A stretch of DNA of 64,000 nucleotides from an uncultured Anaerolineae bacterium (GTDB lineage: Bacteria > Chloroflexota > Anaerolineae > CG2-30-64-16), in the NCBI GenBank assembly GCA_937124585.1, contig CAKZKT010000116.1:1-64000 (forward strand), written 5' to 3'. This document shows, piece by piece, positions 40,854-50,030 of this stretch. Both the position numbers and the translations under genes were made by a program. The notes below the pieces were generated by a model that ran no database searches, was not told the origin of the DNA, and saw nothing but the letters and a program-made list of their open reading frames with translations. The first letter of the stretch is position 1. Each line of letters starts with the position of its first letter.

Positions 40854-40902
40854 CACGCCTGACGCCTGACGCTTCATACCTCACACTTCACGCCTCACGC
40901 CT
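40854..40902. repeat. Heptamer array (CACGCCT/GACGCCT)
   Basis: Seven 7-bp units in perfect phase: CACGCCT GACGCCT GACGCTT CATACCT CACACTT CACGCCT CACGCCT. It provides the stop codon of the binding-protein gene. Confidence 0.8.
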
Positions 40903-42331
40903 TATTCGCCTCGTCGAGCATCTTTTGCAGTTCCGCGTCCACCTTGGGCAGCACCTCGGAAGCCTTCGCCTTGCCCGCGATCATCGGATCCCAGCCGATC
41001 GGCTTGATGACCTCGCTCCACATCTTGGAGCGCGGCACCACGCTGACCACGTCAATTTGCCCGCGCTTGAAGGCTTCGAGGAACGCCTTGCCGTTGGCGA
41101 CGCCATAGAGTTCCTTGATCTTGGGGATCCAGAAGCTCTCCACCAGCTTCGGATCGTTCGGGATGCGGCCGGTGGTCTCGGAGTAGATCTTGTTGCCCTC
41201 CTCGCCCGCCATGAAGGCCGCGAAGGCCCATGCAGCTTCCTGTGTTTCCGGCTTGCTCTTGGGAATCGCCAGGCCCTCCGACCAGCCACGATGCGGCCGA
41301 CTGGCATCCTTGTGCTTGGGCATCAGGACGACGTCGAACTCGACCTCTTTCTTCTGTTCGCGCAAGGTCGGGCTGTTGAGCTGGGTGAAGAACCAGGCTC
41401 CCTCATATTTCATCGCGCAGTTGCCGGTCTGGATCGTGTTCGCGCCGCCCGATTGATCGGCCGGAGTCGGCGCGATCTTCAGCGTATTATACACGTCATT
41501 GGCCATAAGCTGTACAATTTCGACGATTTCCGGTGTGTTGAACTGCGCCTTCTTCGGGTCTACGATGCTGTCGAACTCGCGCTTGCCGGTGCCGACGATC
41601 CAGCCGATGTCGCGGAACCAGCTGCCGTTGGCCTGCAGGCCGAACATCTTGTTCGGGCCGTCGGTTTTCGTCAGCTTCTTGGCGATCTCCATGAACTCCT
41701 CGAAGGTCCAGTCATCGGTCGGGAAGGGGATGCCGGCCTCCTGGAACGGCTTCTTGGCGTAGAACATGAGCATGGTGGCCATCTGCAACGGGATCAGGTA
41801 GCGCTTGCCTTTGCGCCGGGTGCTGACGTCCAGGCCGGCGATTCCCTCGGCATACGGCCCGGTCAGCTTGTCGCGACTGATCCAATCGTCCACGGGCACG
41901 AGCAGCCCCTTGTCGGCGTAGGTTTGCCATTCCCAACCCTGGAACGACGAGAGGTGGGGCGGCGTGCCGCCGGCAATCATGGTCTGGAGTTTCGGATAGA
42001 AGTTGTTGCCAGGGTCGGCGATGCTGGTCACCTTGACGGTGACGTTCGGGTTGCGTTCCATGTACAGCTTGTGGAGCTTCTCCCAGGCCGGGATGTCCGT
42101 GTTGTCGCCCCAGGCCAGGAAGTCCACCGTGATGGGCGCCTTTGCCGCAGGCGCAGCAGCCGGCGCTTTGGTCGGCTCCGGCGCGGCCGGCGCTTTGGTC
42201 GGCTCGGCCTGGGCCGGAGCAGCCGGGGCCGGCGCGGGGGCGGGCTGGGCGCAAGCCGCCAGTGCCATCGCCGTCATGCCTGAGCCGGCCAGCATCAGGA
42301 ACTGCTTGCGGGAGAGTTTTTTGCTCATCAT
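40895..42331 (-). CDS. Sugar ABC transporter substrate-binding lipoprotein
   Basis: 478 residues. Signal with lipobox (MALAACAQP), an Ala/Pro/Lys-Ala-Pro linker (EPTKAPAAPEPTKAP) typical of Chloroflexota, then an extracellular solute-binding protein family 1 domain (NVTVKVTSIADPGNNFYPKL, FMAGEEGNKIYSETTGRIP). It delivers a carbohydrate to the two permeases downstream. The start may be the first or second of the two adjacent ATGs (42331 or 42328). Confidence 0.92.
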   Translation of the reverse strand: MMSKKLSRKQFLMLAGSGMTAMALAACAQPAPAPAPAAPAQAEPTKAPAAPEPTKAPAAAPAAKAPITVDFLAWGDNTDIPAWEKLHKLYMERNPNVTVKVTSIADPGNNFYPKLQTMIAGGTPPHLSSFQGWEWQTYADKGLLVPVDDWISRDKLTGPYAEGIAGLDVSTRRKGKRYLIPLQMATMLMFYAKKPFQEAGIPFPTDDWTFEEFMEIAKKLTKTDGPNKMFGLQANGSWFRDIGWIVGTGKREFDSIVDPKKAQFNTPEIVEIVQLMANDVYNTLKIAPTPADQSGGANTIQTGNCAMKYEGAWFFTQLNSPTLREQKKEVEFDVVLMPKHKDASRPHRGWSEGLAIPKSKPETQEAAWAFAAFMAGEEGNKIYSETTGRIPNDPKLVESFWIPKIKELYGVANGKAFLEAFKRGQIDVVSVVPRSKMWSEVIKPIGWDPMIAGKAKASEVLPKVDAELQKMLDEANKA

Positions 42332-42482
42332 TGGGTCTCACTCCTTCGGTTGGTAGACTGAAAATTGGTAGCCTGGTAAATCGGTGATCGAGAAATGGCT
42401 TTCTTCTGTCGGTGCTCTCCAACGATCGGACGGGCGTTCTTCTTCTTTCTCACCTCCTTTGTTCTTCGCGGTCATGCCGTGT

Positions 42483-43826
42483 TCACGTCAACCGCAATAC
42501 CGGCAGCTCCAGCAGCTTCGCCAGAGCCAGCAGCTCGGCCACATAATCGCCGTAGGTCAACGCGATATGATGGTCGAGGCCGTTGTCCATGATCGTCGCC
42601 AGCACGTCGGCGGCCGGCCGGTCGAAGCGCAACACGCCCGACGTGCCGCTGAAGCTGAGCGGCGCACGGAGCATCTCGCCACGGCCGACCACCAGCGTGT
42701 AGCTGCCTTTCGCCTCTGTGAGCCGGGCGATGGTGACGCGGCCCGGCTTGAGCGGGAATTCCATCAACAACGACAGCCGGCGGTTAGAATGGATTGTGCC
42801 GCGCGGCCGGAACTCCGGATCGGCCATCGCCAGCGGCGCCTGTCCGCAGTGCCAGACGACCGCGTTGTCCGCGTCGAGGTCGAAGCCGACCACATCGGTG
42901 CCGAACGCCGGTTCGCCGCTCAGCCACTGCAGGATGAGCTGGGTGAGCGTGCCGTTGACGTCGGCCTCGCACGAACAGGGCGTCAGCCCATCGGTGAGCA
43001 GCGACATGGCGCCGCAGGCCGCGCAGCCCAGCTCGGTGAAAAATTCCGGCCAGCAGCGCACCGCCAGCGCCTGCAGCCCCTCGGCCCGCGCCAGGCGCCT
43101 CAGGCTGAGGTAAGCGGCCACGGTGCCACGCAGCGCAGGCTGATCGAGCGCGTCCAGGCCGTCCACGCGCCGTTTCAGCTCAGCGAGCGCGTGCTCCACC
43201 GCATCGTCGGCGGTCGTTCGCACCTCGGCGAAGAGATCGGCCAGCTCTGTGCGCACCACCTGGCTGCCGAACCGCGCGGCGAGCGCGTCGGCATCATAGG
43301 AACATGGCTCGAAGCCGATCGGATGGTCGCCGATGCGGCCGATGCGCGCCGAGCGCAGCAGCCGCTTGACCCGTCCCGCTCGCGCCAGGGTCAGCAGCGA
43401 GCGCAGCGCGGCCGCATCATCCGGCGCCGCGTAGAGCCACTCGTAGTGCACACCGGCCCGCGTCAGCGCGTGGCCGGCCAGATTGATGCCGCAGAAAGAA
43501 TTCAGCCGCAGCCGGCCACCGGTGCGCGCTTCGGGCACGGCCCACAGCAACAACGGCGCGTGGATCGCCTGTGCCAGCCGGACAACCACGCTGCTGTCGG
43601 CGAAGCTGGCCTGAAAGGCCACCAGCAGATCGAGCGGCGCGTCCCGGAGACCGGCGATCGCCGCCTCGGTCGCGGCCGCGTCCATGATGAGCGCCGCGGG
43701 ACCGCTGACCTGGCAGCCCGCGTCGATCAGTGCCTGCTGCAGCCGGCCGGCGATCTCGGCAGCCAGCGCAGTGTCAAATGTGGGGCGAGCGATCGGCGCC
43801 AGGCCGATGTGAAGTGTGGTGTCCAA
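42483..43826 (-). CDS. L-fucose/L-arabinose isomerase-like protein (first)
   Basis: 447 residues. The C-terminal half matches the fucose isomerase C-terminal fold: [37 protein letters not shown] and the final [20 protein letters not shown] (His-His near the metal site). These enzymes interconvert an aldose and a ketose. It has unusual extra cysteines (CAACG, CSCE). It differs from the second isomerase at 46907-48367. Located between ROK and the binding protein. Confidence 0.8.
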   Translation of the reverse strand: MDTTLHIGLAPIARPTFDTALAAEIAGRLQQALIDAGCQVSGPAALIMDAAATEAAIAGLRDAPLDLLVAFQASFADSSVVVRLAQAIHAPLLLWAVPEARTGGRLRLNSFCGINLAGHALTRAGVHYEWLYAAPDDAAALRSLLTLARAGRVKRLLRSARIGRIGDHPIGFEPCSYDADALAARFGSQVVRTELADLFAEVRTTADDAVEHALAELKRRVDGLDALDQPALRGTVAAYLSLRRLARAEGLQALAVRCWPEFFTELGCAACGAMSLLTDGLTPCSCEADVNGTLTQLILQWLSGEPAFGTDVVGFDLDADNAVVWHCGQAPLAMADPEFRPRGTIHSNRRLSLLMEFPLKPGRVTIARLTEAKGSYTLVVGRGEMLRAPLSFSGTSGVLRFDRPAADVLATIMDNGLDHHIALTYGDYVAELLALAKLLELPVLRLT

Positions 43827-43844
43827 ATGATCGCCTTTCGTAGC

Positions 43845-45194
43845 TCAAGCGGCAACCTCCACCGGAGCTTGCTGCCGATAGAAGAAGGTATCGAGCGCCA
43901 GCGCTGCTGCGCCGATCACGCCGACTTTGCGGCCATAGCCGGTGACGCGCAGCGCCACACGGTCGCCCAGGCCGGCGAAGGCGCGACGGCGCATCGTCTC
44001 GCCGATGCGCTCCAGCATCAGATCGGCGCCGGCGGCGAACAGGCCGCCCAGGATGATCATGTCGGGGTTGACCAGGTTGACGATGTTGGCCAGGGCGGTG
44101 CCGATGTAAAAGGCTCGTTCGTCGAGCAGGCTCAGCGCCGCGCGATCGCCCGCGCGCGCGGCGGCAAAGATGCGCTCGATCGGGGTGTCGGGCGCATCGG
44201 CCATGACGCGCAGCTGGGCCGCTGCGGCGTCGCCGGGGTCCGCCGTTGGGCCGTTGCCAGCCAAACTGGCGGCCAGGATCGAGTCGGGCGCACGGGCCGC
44301 CAACGCACGTGCCAGGCGGACGATCTCCGGTTCCGATACGAGCGTTTCCAGGCAGCCGGTGTTGCCGCAGCGACAGGCCGCGCCGCCCGCCGGGATCATC
44401 GTCATGTGGCCGATCTCACCGGCGCCGGCCAGACTGCCGCGATACACGTTGCCATCCACGACGAAGCCGGCGCCGACGCCGACGCGTCCGTAGACGAACG
44501 CCAGGATGTTGACCCCACGGCCCACTCCGAACATCGCCTCGGCCAGGGCCATGGCGCGCACATTGTTGTCCACGAAGACGGGCAGGCCCAGGCGTCGCGC
44601 GAAGATCTCGCGCAGCGGCACATTGCGCCAGCCCAGGTTGGGCGCCAATACGTTGACGCCGTTCACCAGATCTACCAGGCCGGATGCACCGACGCCCAGC
44701 CCGACGAGTGCCGCGCGGCTGATGCCGGCCTGGCCGATCGTCGCGTCCGTCAGGGGGATCACCTGTTCGAGCAGCTCTGTCGCTGCGATGTCTGTCGGAT
44801 GCGACAGCACCTGGTAGCAACGCAAGCGGCCGAAGAGGTCGGTCACGCCGACGCGCACGGTGTCCACGCCGAAATGAATGCCAACCGCGTAGCGGGCGGT
44901 CGGCACGATGCTGACGAGCGTGGGCGGTCGGCCGGCGCCGGAACGGTTGTTGCCGTTTCGGCCTTCGGCATTGCCCTCCTTGCCCGTCTCGGCGACGATC
45001 CCCTGTTCCAACAGCTCGGCGATCAAATTGGTGATGGTTGTCGAGGAGAGACCGGTGAGCTGAGCCAGGTGCACGCGCGAGGTGGGCCCCTGATGCAGCA
45101 ACGTCAGCAGCACGGCGCGCAGGTTGTGTGATTTAATATTGCCGATGCTGCGTCCTGTGAGAGTGGGTCGTTGCAGGATATCTCGTTGCATCAT
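43845..45194 (-). CDS. ROK-family transcriptional regulator
   Basis: 449 residues. N-terminal winged helix-turn-helix (SHNLRAVLLTLLHQGPTSRVHLAQLTGLSS region), a Gly/Asn-rich linker (GNAEGRNGNNRSG), then a ROK kinase-like domain with the zinc motif CRCGNTGCLE. The start may be ATG 45194 or 45191. Such regulators repress sugar operons and sense a sugar. An inverted repeat in the upstream AT-rich region is a candidate autoregulatory site. Confidence 0.92.
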   Translation of the reverse strand: MMQRDILQRPTLTGRSIGNIKSHNLRAVLLTLLHQGPTSRVHLAQLTGLSSTTITNLIAELLEQGIVAETGKEGNAEGRNGNNRSGAGRPPTLVSIVPTARYAVGIHFGVDTVRVGVTDLFGRLRCYQVLSHPTDIAATELLEQVIPLTDATIGQAGISRAALVGLGVGASGLVDLVNGVNVLAPNLGWRNVPLREIFARRLGLPVFVDNNVRAMALAEAMFGVGRGVNILAFVYGRVGVGAGFVVDGNVYRGSLAGAGEIGHMTMIPAGGAACRCGNTGCLETLVSEPEIVRLARALAARAPDSILAASLAGNGPTADPGDAAAAQLRVMADAPDTPIERIFAAARAGDRAALSLLDERAFYIGTALANIVNLVNPDMIILGGLFAAGADLMLERIGETMRRRAFAGLGDRVALRVTGYGRKVGVIGAAALALDTFFYRQQAPVEVAA

Positions 45195-45221
45195 TGCCTG
45201 CCCGGATAGGCGCTCACGAGG

Positions 45222-45248
45222 ATTTATTCCTCAAGACAAGAAATAAAT
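45222..45248. promoter_or_regulatory. Candidate ROK operator
   Basis: Inverted repeat ATTTATT (45222-45228) and AATAAAT (45242-45248) separated by 13 bases, in an AT-rich patch just upstream of the ROK gene. NagC/Mlc-type ROK proteins bind similar TTATTT/AAATAA sites. The rest of the gap (45249-45359) shows no gene. Confidence 0.5.
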
Positions 45249-45359
45249 TAAGCTGATTATCGCGCAAAGAACAGCGTTTGTCAAGTCTCTCGACGGCTTT
45301 TCAAGGGTATTTATTTTGGTTTTGGATTAATTGGGAGAAACGGGATGATCTGCGTGCCG

Positions 45360-45398
45360 GGGGTTTCTGGCGGCGGCTTAGCCGCCGTCAGAAACCCC
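45360..45398 (-). terminator. Strong stem-loop after the class II aldolase gene
   Basis: 18-bp arms with one mismatch (GGGGTTTCTGGCGGCGGC and near-complement) and a TTA loop, 33 bases past the aldolase stop. No T-run, so a rho-independent terminator is not certain; it may protect the mRNA end. Confidence 0.5.
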
Positions 45399-45430
45399 CG
45401 GCGGAAATTGGTTGGAAGTCGGTTGCGGCA

Positions 45431-46189
45431 TCACACGCCGAGCTTTTGCCGACGATAGAGTTCATCGGGCCGGGTGTGGATACGGGCCACGTCTTTGTCC
45501 GAGAGGAAATGCGGGCCGCCGGCTGCGAAGGTGCCCAGCAGGATGCGCGCCGTCTTGACAGCCATGGCCGTGGTGTCCTCGACTTGTTGTGCCGTTTTGC
45601 CCAGGACGATCAGGCCGTGGTTCTGGATGAGGATGACGCGTGGCAGCTCGTTGCGTTCGTCAATGTAGCGGTTGATGCGCGCCCACGTCTCGCGCGCCAG
45701 CGGCACGCCCGGATCGGTGTACGGCACGAGCACCGGGGCGGGGCCGCACAGCACGATCTCATCGGGAAAGATGCGGCCGGCGTAGGCGGCCTCGAACCCG
45801 ACCGCGCAGGTGAGCGCGTTGACCGCCATGGGGTGGGTATGTCCGACCCAGTTGATGCCGGGCAGGCTCAGGCAGAGCGCGTGGAGCAGCGTTTCGACCG
45901 AGGGGTGGCCCGGCGCGTCGGGGTCTACCTTTGCCGCGGCCAGCCCGGCCCTCACCTCTGCGTCGGTCAGCCCTTCTCGCTCCATCAGGGCCAGCACGCG
46001 CGCGAAGGCAACTTGAACGAAGCCGCGCTCGGTGATCGTGCGCAGCTCGGTGCCGCTGGCTTTCACGTAAAAGCTGTGTTCATCCAGCCGCGCCGAGGTA
46101 TTGCCCTCGCCCAAGATGACGTAGTCGTTTTCGGGCCGGCCCAAGGTGTTGGACAAAGCGACCAGTTGTTTCAGAATGTCGGTGCTCAT
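45431..46189 (-). CDS. Class II aldolase/adducin-family protein (fuculose/rhamnulose-1-phosphate aldolase-like)
   Basis: 252 residues. N-terminal GEGNTSAR, zinc histidines in WVGHTHPMAVNALT and a later QNHGLIVLGKT. Family members cleave deoxyketose 1-phosphates to dihydroxyacetone phosphate and lactaldehyde. It lies 27 bases after the rhamnose mutarotase gene, which supports a deoxyhexose role. An SF-type substrate is possible but not indicated by sequence. Confidence 0.88.
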   Translation of the reverse strand: MSTDILKQLVALSNTLGRPENDYVILGEGNTSARLDEHSFYVKASGTELRTITERGFVQVAFARVLALMEREGLTDAEVRAGLAAAKVDPDAPGHPSVETLLHALCLSLPGINWVGHTHPMAVNALTCAVGFEAAYAGRIFPDEIVLCGPAPVLVPYTDPGVPLARETWARINRYIDERNELPRVILIQNHGLIVLGKTAQQVEDTTAMAVKTARILLGTFAAGGPHFLSDKDVARIHTRPDELYRRQKLGV

Positions 46190-46216
46190 AACGAATATCC
46201 TTTGCGTGTCAAGCCG

Positions 46217-46540
46217 TCAGTCCAGATGAAAGACTTCTTTCAGCTCGACCATCGCTTCATCGGCGCGTTTTCCGTCCAGCGCTTCGAAATAGGGTGCCAT
46301 GAACGCCTGCCAGCGGGCATTGACCTCTTCTCGGCTCATGCCTTCGAGGGAAGCCTGGAAACTCTCCGCGGCCTCGAAGTAACCGAAGAGCAAGCCATCA
46401 TCGCGCATAAAGAGCGAATAGTTATGCCAGCCATTCCGCCTCAGCGCGTCCAGCATCTCCGGCCAGACAGCCTCGTGATGCTTCTTATACTCCGCGATTT
46501 TATCCTGCCGCACCTTCAGCAGGAAACCAACACGCTTCAT
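46217..46540 (-). CDS. rhaM: L-rhamnose mutarotase
   Basis: 107 residues. Reads RVGFLLKVRQDKIAEYKKHH with the family pattern EVWPEML-like (AVWPEMLDALRRNGWHNYSLF) and LFGYFEA. It interconverts alpha and beta pyranose forms of rhamnose or related sugars. First of a pair with the aldolase gene. A ribosome site is present (GGAGGATAAATC). Confidence 0.92.
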   Translation of the reverse strand: MKRVGFLLKVRQDKIAEYKKHHEAVWPEMLDALRRNGWHNYSLFMRDDGLLFGYFEAAESFQASLEGMSREEVNARWQAFMAPYFEALDGKRADEAMVELKEVFHLD

Positions 46541-46620
46541 GATTTATCCTCCGAATGCTTTGATTTGAGTCTATTCAAAAACCGGAATGCCCACAGAGTA
46601 GAGCGAGGGACAACACGCAT

Positions 46621-46905
46621 GACGCGGACACTCCCGGAGGCCACGGATAACATGCGGCGCGCCCCCGCCGCCTCCGTGGCCTCCGTGCCCTCCGTGTCGG
46701 GCAAGAGACAACCAGCACGACACGGACACTCCCGGAGGCCACGGATAACGTGCGGCGCGCATCTGTAGCCTCCGTGGTCTCCGTGCCCTCCGTGTCAGGC
46801 GCGAGACAACCAGCACGACACGGACACTCCCGGAGGCCACGGATAACATGCGGCGCGCATCCGTAGCCTCCGTGCTCTCCGTGTCGAGCCCCCTCCGTGT
46901 CGGAT
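46621..46905. repeat. Three 98-bp tandem repeats containing CCTCCGTG 9-mers
   Basis: The motif GACACGGACACTCCCGGAGG starts at 46621 (one base different), 46719 and 46817, an exact 98-bp period. Each unit holds (CCTCCGTGN)n runs and a CGGAGGCCACGG complement. It fills the space between rhaM and the second isomerase gene. Confidence 0.88.
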
Positions 46906-46906
46906 C

Positions 46907-48367
46907 CTATCCCACCACCGCCAGCTCAATCTCCAACAGCTGCGCCAGCTTCCGAATTTTCCCCACCTGACGCCCAACCCCCAGCGCGCAGTGATGCGTC
47001 GGCCCCTCCTCCGACCAGCGATTCATGAACTCGGCCGGATCGAGGCCGAATCTGAGCCGGGAATTCGTATTGCCGATCTCCAACCGCGGGCCCGGCAGCG
47101 ATTCCCCTTCGGCCGCCAACATCTTGAGCCGCCCCTCGGCCGTCTGCGTCACCCCCAGGATCGTGATCGGCCCGGTTTTCACATTGAACTCGACCGAGAC
47201 ACCGTACCCGCGCTTGCCGTGATACAGCCCCAGCCCGCGCAGCACCGGCTTACCCTCGCTGATCGCAATGTGACCCGGCCCATCGTGGCCCATCAAGATA
47301 AAATCCTCGACGAAATCCATTGCATAGAACTCAGTGTAGGAACCGCCCGCGCCCATGCGATCCATCATCAGCATTGCCACGCACGTCTTCAGATCCCCTT
47401 CGCCGGCAGCCGGAATCCCGCGGCCGGTGAGCAACGAATTGCCGACGATCAGACTGGCGCCCAATTCCTCGTTCGCATTGCCATCCAACCCTCGATAATA
47501 GTAGGTCAGGCCGTCCAGATCGAAATCGGCTACCAATCGGTCCAGGCCGACCGCCACGCGTGCGGCCCAGCGTAGCGCCTCCTCCGTCACCGGCATCGAG
47601 ATCTTATCGCGGCCGGGCTGTGCGATCTCGAACACCTGTCGGATCTCCGCCACTTTCGCGGCGACCTCCTCCTCGGTCGCCGCGGCGACGCGCTGATGCA
47701 AATCGTCCATCTCCAACACTTCGACATGCGCGCCGAGTTGCGCGTGGTGCATAGTGAAATCGGAGTACATGTCCAGCATGCCGGGGTAAGTATGGCCGAG
47801 GAAGCCGATGCGGGCCGCATTCAGCGCCCGCTTGACGCGGGCCGCCGCGATCCAGTCAGCGATCTCGGCCCAGGCGCGGTCGAAGTAGCGACCGGCATAA
47901 CCGGCGATCGGATTCAGCAGGCCGCTGACGACATTGAAGGGAATGCGACTGCGCGCGAAAGCATTGGCGATCTCAGGCACGCAGCACGCAGAGCAATTCG
48001 CCAGCCATTCGCCGGTATCGGTATTCGGATAATCGAGCGCGGCCGTAGGCTGCAGGTTGAGAATCACCACGGGCGCCTTGCCGCGCTGCACCGCGGGCAG
48101 CACCTGCGACGAAGTCGCGTAGGTGCCGACGTAACAGATGATCAGATCAACCTGTTCGCCGGCGAACAGATCGCCGGCTGCCACAGCCGTCGGTGCGGTG
48201 TCCACCAGCCCGGCTGAGACGACTTCTGCGCCCATTTCAGCCAGTCGGGCCACCACCTGTGCTTGGTAGCCCTCCAGCCGTTCCTTCAGCCCTGCGAATT
48301 GCGGCCAATATGCCGCCAAGCCGATCCCGAACAAGCCGATTTTCGCCGCTGTTGCTTTACGCGTCAT
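46907..48367 (-). CDS. L-fucose/L-arabinose isomerase-like protein (second)
   Basis: 486 residues of the arabinose/fucose isomerase superfamily. Conserved pieces include YVGTYATSSQVLPAVQ, LGHTYPGMLDMYSDFT, GEGDLKTCVAMLMMDRM, GHDGPGHIAISEGKPVLRG and EEGPTHHCALGVG. Likely a metal-dependent aldose-ketose isomerase. It begins the carbohydrate run. The substrate is unknown (arabinose, fucose, rhamnose-type or a modified hexose). Confidence 0.88.
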   Translation of the reverse strand: MTRKATAAKIGLFGIGLAAYWPQFAGLKERLEGYQAQVVARLAEMGAEVVSAGLVDTAPTAVAAGDLFAGEQVDLIICYVGTYATSSQVLPAVQRGKAPVVILNLQPTAALDYPNTDTGEWLANCSACCVPEIANAFARSRIPFNVVSGLLNPIAGYAGRYFDRAWAEIADWIAAARVKRALNAARIGFLGHTYPGMLDMYSDFTMHHAQLGAHVEVLEMDDLHQRVAAATEEEVAAKVAEIRQVFEIAQPGRDKISMPVTEEALRWAARVAVGLDRLVADFDLDGLTYYYRGLDGNANEELGASLIVGNSLLTGRGIPAAGEGDLKTCVAMLMMDRMGAGGSYTEFYAMDFVEDFILMGHDGPGHIAISEGKPVLRGLGLYHGKRGYGVSVEFNVKTGPITILGVTQTAEGRLKMLAAEGESLPGPRLEIGNTNSRLRFGLDPAEFMNRWSEEGPTHHCALGVGRQVGKIRKLAQLLEIELAVVG

Positions 48368-48631
48368 CTCGCCGCCTCTTGCATACTCGATCTATGCAGC
48401 CTTTTGCTGGCAGCTTTTTCCGCACGAGTGCCGGATGCGCTCACCCTGGGCTGGCGCGTGGCCTTCTGTGACGTGAAAACGCCCGGTTTCGCCAGAGACC
48501 GGGCCCGATGGCCGCCTGTTGTGCCATGCAGTTTATACCATAAGCGGCGTTGCCGGACAATTCCACGCCCGGCCCCTGTAACCAACCAACGCGTCCAACG
48601 GTTCGTATCAGCCATCGCCTTGCCCACATAT
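48368..48631. other. Divergent intergenic region
   Basis: 264 bases between the isomerase start and the CBM48 promoter. One hairpin GCCCGGT..ACCGGGC (about 48482-48505) is visible. No gene seen. Confidence 0.4.
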
Positions 48632-48660
48632 TTGACTTTCCGCGTGAGTTCGGGTATAGC
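48632..48660 (+). promoter_or_regulatory. Sigma70-type promoter of the CBM48 gene
   Basis: -35 TTGACT (48632-48637), 17-base spacer, -10 TATAGC (48655-48660). Start of transcription about 45 bases before the ATG. Confidence 0.65.
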
Positions 48661-48711
48661 ACAACCAGGAGCAGATGCTCCGCCAGCCATTTGCATTCAG
48701 GAGAGAGCCAG

Positions 48712-49014
48712 ATGTTGAGAAAAGATCGCGTGGGGAGCAGCGCCTGGTGGTCGGTGACCTTCGAGATGCCCGGCGCCGCTGAGGCAGAGGCCTTGTCGGT
48801 AGTAGGCGACTTCAACCATTGGGACCCAGAGCGGGGCCGGATGAAATTGCGCAAAGACGGCATGTGGGCCAGGACGATCCGCCTCCAGCCCGGAACCTAT
48901 CGTTTTCGTTATGTCTCGGGTCGGGGCGTGTGGCACAACGACCCGGCAGCCGATGGCTATGAGCCGTCGGGATTGGGCGAAGACAACTGCCTGTTGGTGG
49001 TGGCGGCCGAATAG
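48712..49014 (+). CDS. CBM48 / AMPK-beta-like glycogen-binding protein
   Basis: A 100-residue single domain with VVGDFNHWDP and the LQPGTYRFRYVSG..WHNDPAADGYE pattern of carbohydrate-binding module 48. ATG 48712 follows AGGAGAGAG; upstream in-frame sequence lacks a better start. No catalytic part, so probably a stand-alone glycogen or alpha-glucan binding protein or a regulatory subunit. Confidence 0.9.
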   Translation: MLRKDRVGSSAWWSVTFEMPGAAEAEALSVVGDFNHWDPERGRMKLRKDGMWARTIRLQPGTYRFRYVSGRGVWHNDPAADGYEPSGLGEDNCLLVVAAE

Positions 49015-49083
49015 CCTCGGACCGGCCCGATGACCGCAGGCACCTCTGCAGGAAAGCCCGGTTCAACACAGCGACCTGTCCGA

Positions 49084-49133
49084 ACAAGCAGACGTCCCCG
49101 GCTTCTGACCAGAAGCCGGGGACGTCTGCTTGT
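49084..49133. terminator. 24-bp perfect palindrome between convergent genes
   Basis: Arms ACAAGCAGACGTCCCCGGCTTCTG-type (49084-49107) and exact complement (49110-49133) with a 2-base AC spacer. A second smaller hairpin GTCCCC..GGGGAC follows near 49142-49164. Likely bidirectional terminator; unusually long and perfect. Confidence 0.6.
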
Positions 49134-49177
49134 CAGAACACGTCCCCATCCGTGAGGGGGGACGGACCGCTTCATCG

Positions 49178-49924
49178 TTAGCGGCGTTGGGCCTGAGCAG
49201 CCACAGCCGCGGCTGCCTTAGCGGCCACCTCCGGGTCGCCCAGATAATAGTGTTGGATCGGCTTCAAGTTGTCGTCCAGCTCGTAGACCAGCGGAATGCC
49301 CGTTGGGATGTTGAGCTCAATGATATCGCTGTCCGAAATGTTGTCCAGGTACTTGACCAGCGCGCGCAGGCTGTTGCCGTGCGCCGCGATCAATACGCGC
49401 TTGCCCTCCTTGAGTGCCGGCACGATCGTCTCATGCCAATAGGGCAGGAAGCGGGCCACAGTATCCTTCAGACATTCGGTCAGCGGCAGCTCGCCGGGCC
49501 CCAGACTGGCATAGCGCGGATCGTTGCCCGGATAGCGCGGATCGTCCGGCGTCAGCGCGGGCGGCGGGATATCATAGGAGCGCCGCCAGATGAGCACCTG
49601 CTTATCGCCGAACCTGGCTGCGGTCTCGGCCTTGTTCAGGCCCTGCAGCGCGCCGTAATGCCGCTCGTTGAGCCGCCAGGTGTTGTAGATCGGAATCCAC
49701 ATCTGATCGAGCTCATCGAGCACAATCCACAGAGTGCGGATCGCGCGTTTCAGCACCGAGGTGTACGCCACATCGAAGACATACCCGTCTTCGCGCAACA
49801 ACTTCCCGGCCTCGTGCGCCTCGGCGATGCCTTTCTCTGAGAGGTCCACATCGGTCCAGCCTGTGAAGCGGTTCTCTTTGTTCCAGTCGCTCTCGCCGTG
49901 GCGAAGCAACACCAGTTTGATCAT
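49178..49924 (-). CDS. gpmA: 2,3-bisphosphoglycerate-dependent phosphoglycerate mutase
   Basis: 248 residues. Catalytic phospho-histidine in [18 protein letters not shown], then [12 protein letters not shown] and [15 protein letters not shown]. Interconverts 3- and 2-phosphoglycerate in glycolysis. Monocistronic. A small Ala-rich tail ends the protein. Confidence 0.97.
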   Translation of the reverse strand: MIKLVLLRHGESDWNKENRFTGWTDVDLSEKGIAEAHEAGKLLREDGYVFDVAYTSVLKRAIRTLWIVLDELDQMWIPIYNTWRLNERHYGALQGLNKAETAARFGDKQVLIWRRSYDIPPPALTPDDPRYPGNDPRYASLGPGELPLTECLKDTVARFLPYWHETIVPALKEGKRVLIAAHGNSLRALVKYLDNISDSDIIELNIPTGIPLVYELDDNLKPIQHYYLGDPEVAAKAAAAVAAQAQRR

Positions 49925-50030
49925 CGGATTGCCTCCATCGTTCTCGAGAAATCAGTCCAAGCATTGTGTGCGCCTTCTCATTCGGATAACTCGGCGGCGC
50001 AGATCGCACAGCCTGCTGTGGCTGCAGCAG

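Noticed and set aside
42384-45131. Very long open frame on the plus strand opposite the isomerase and ROK genes
   Set aside because: High-GC shadow frame; the minus-strand proteins have clear families, and the plus reading is Arg/Gln/His-rich with no motif.
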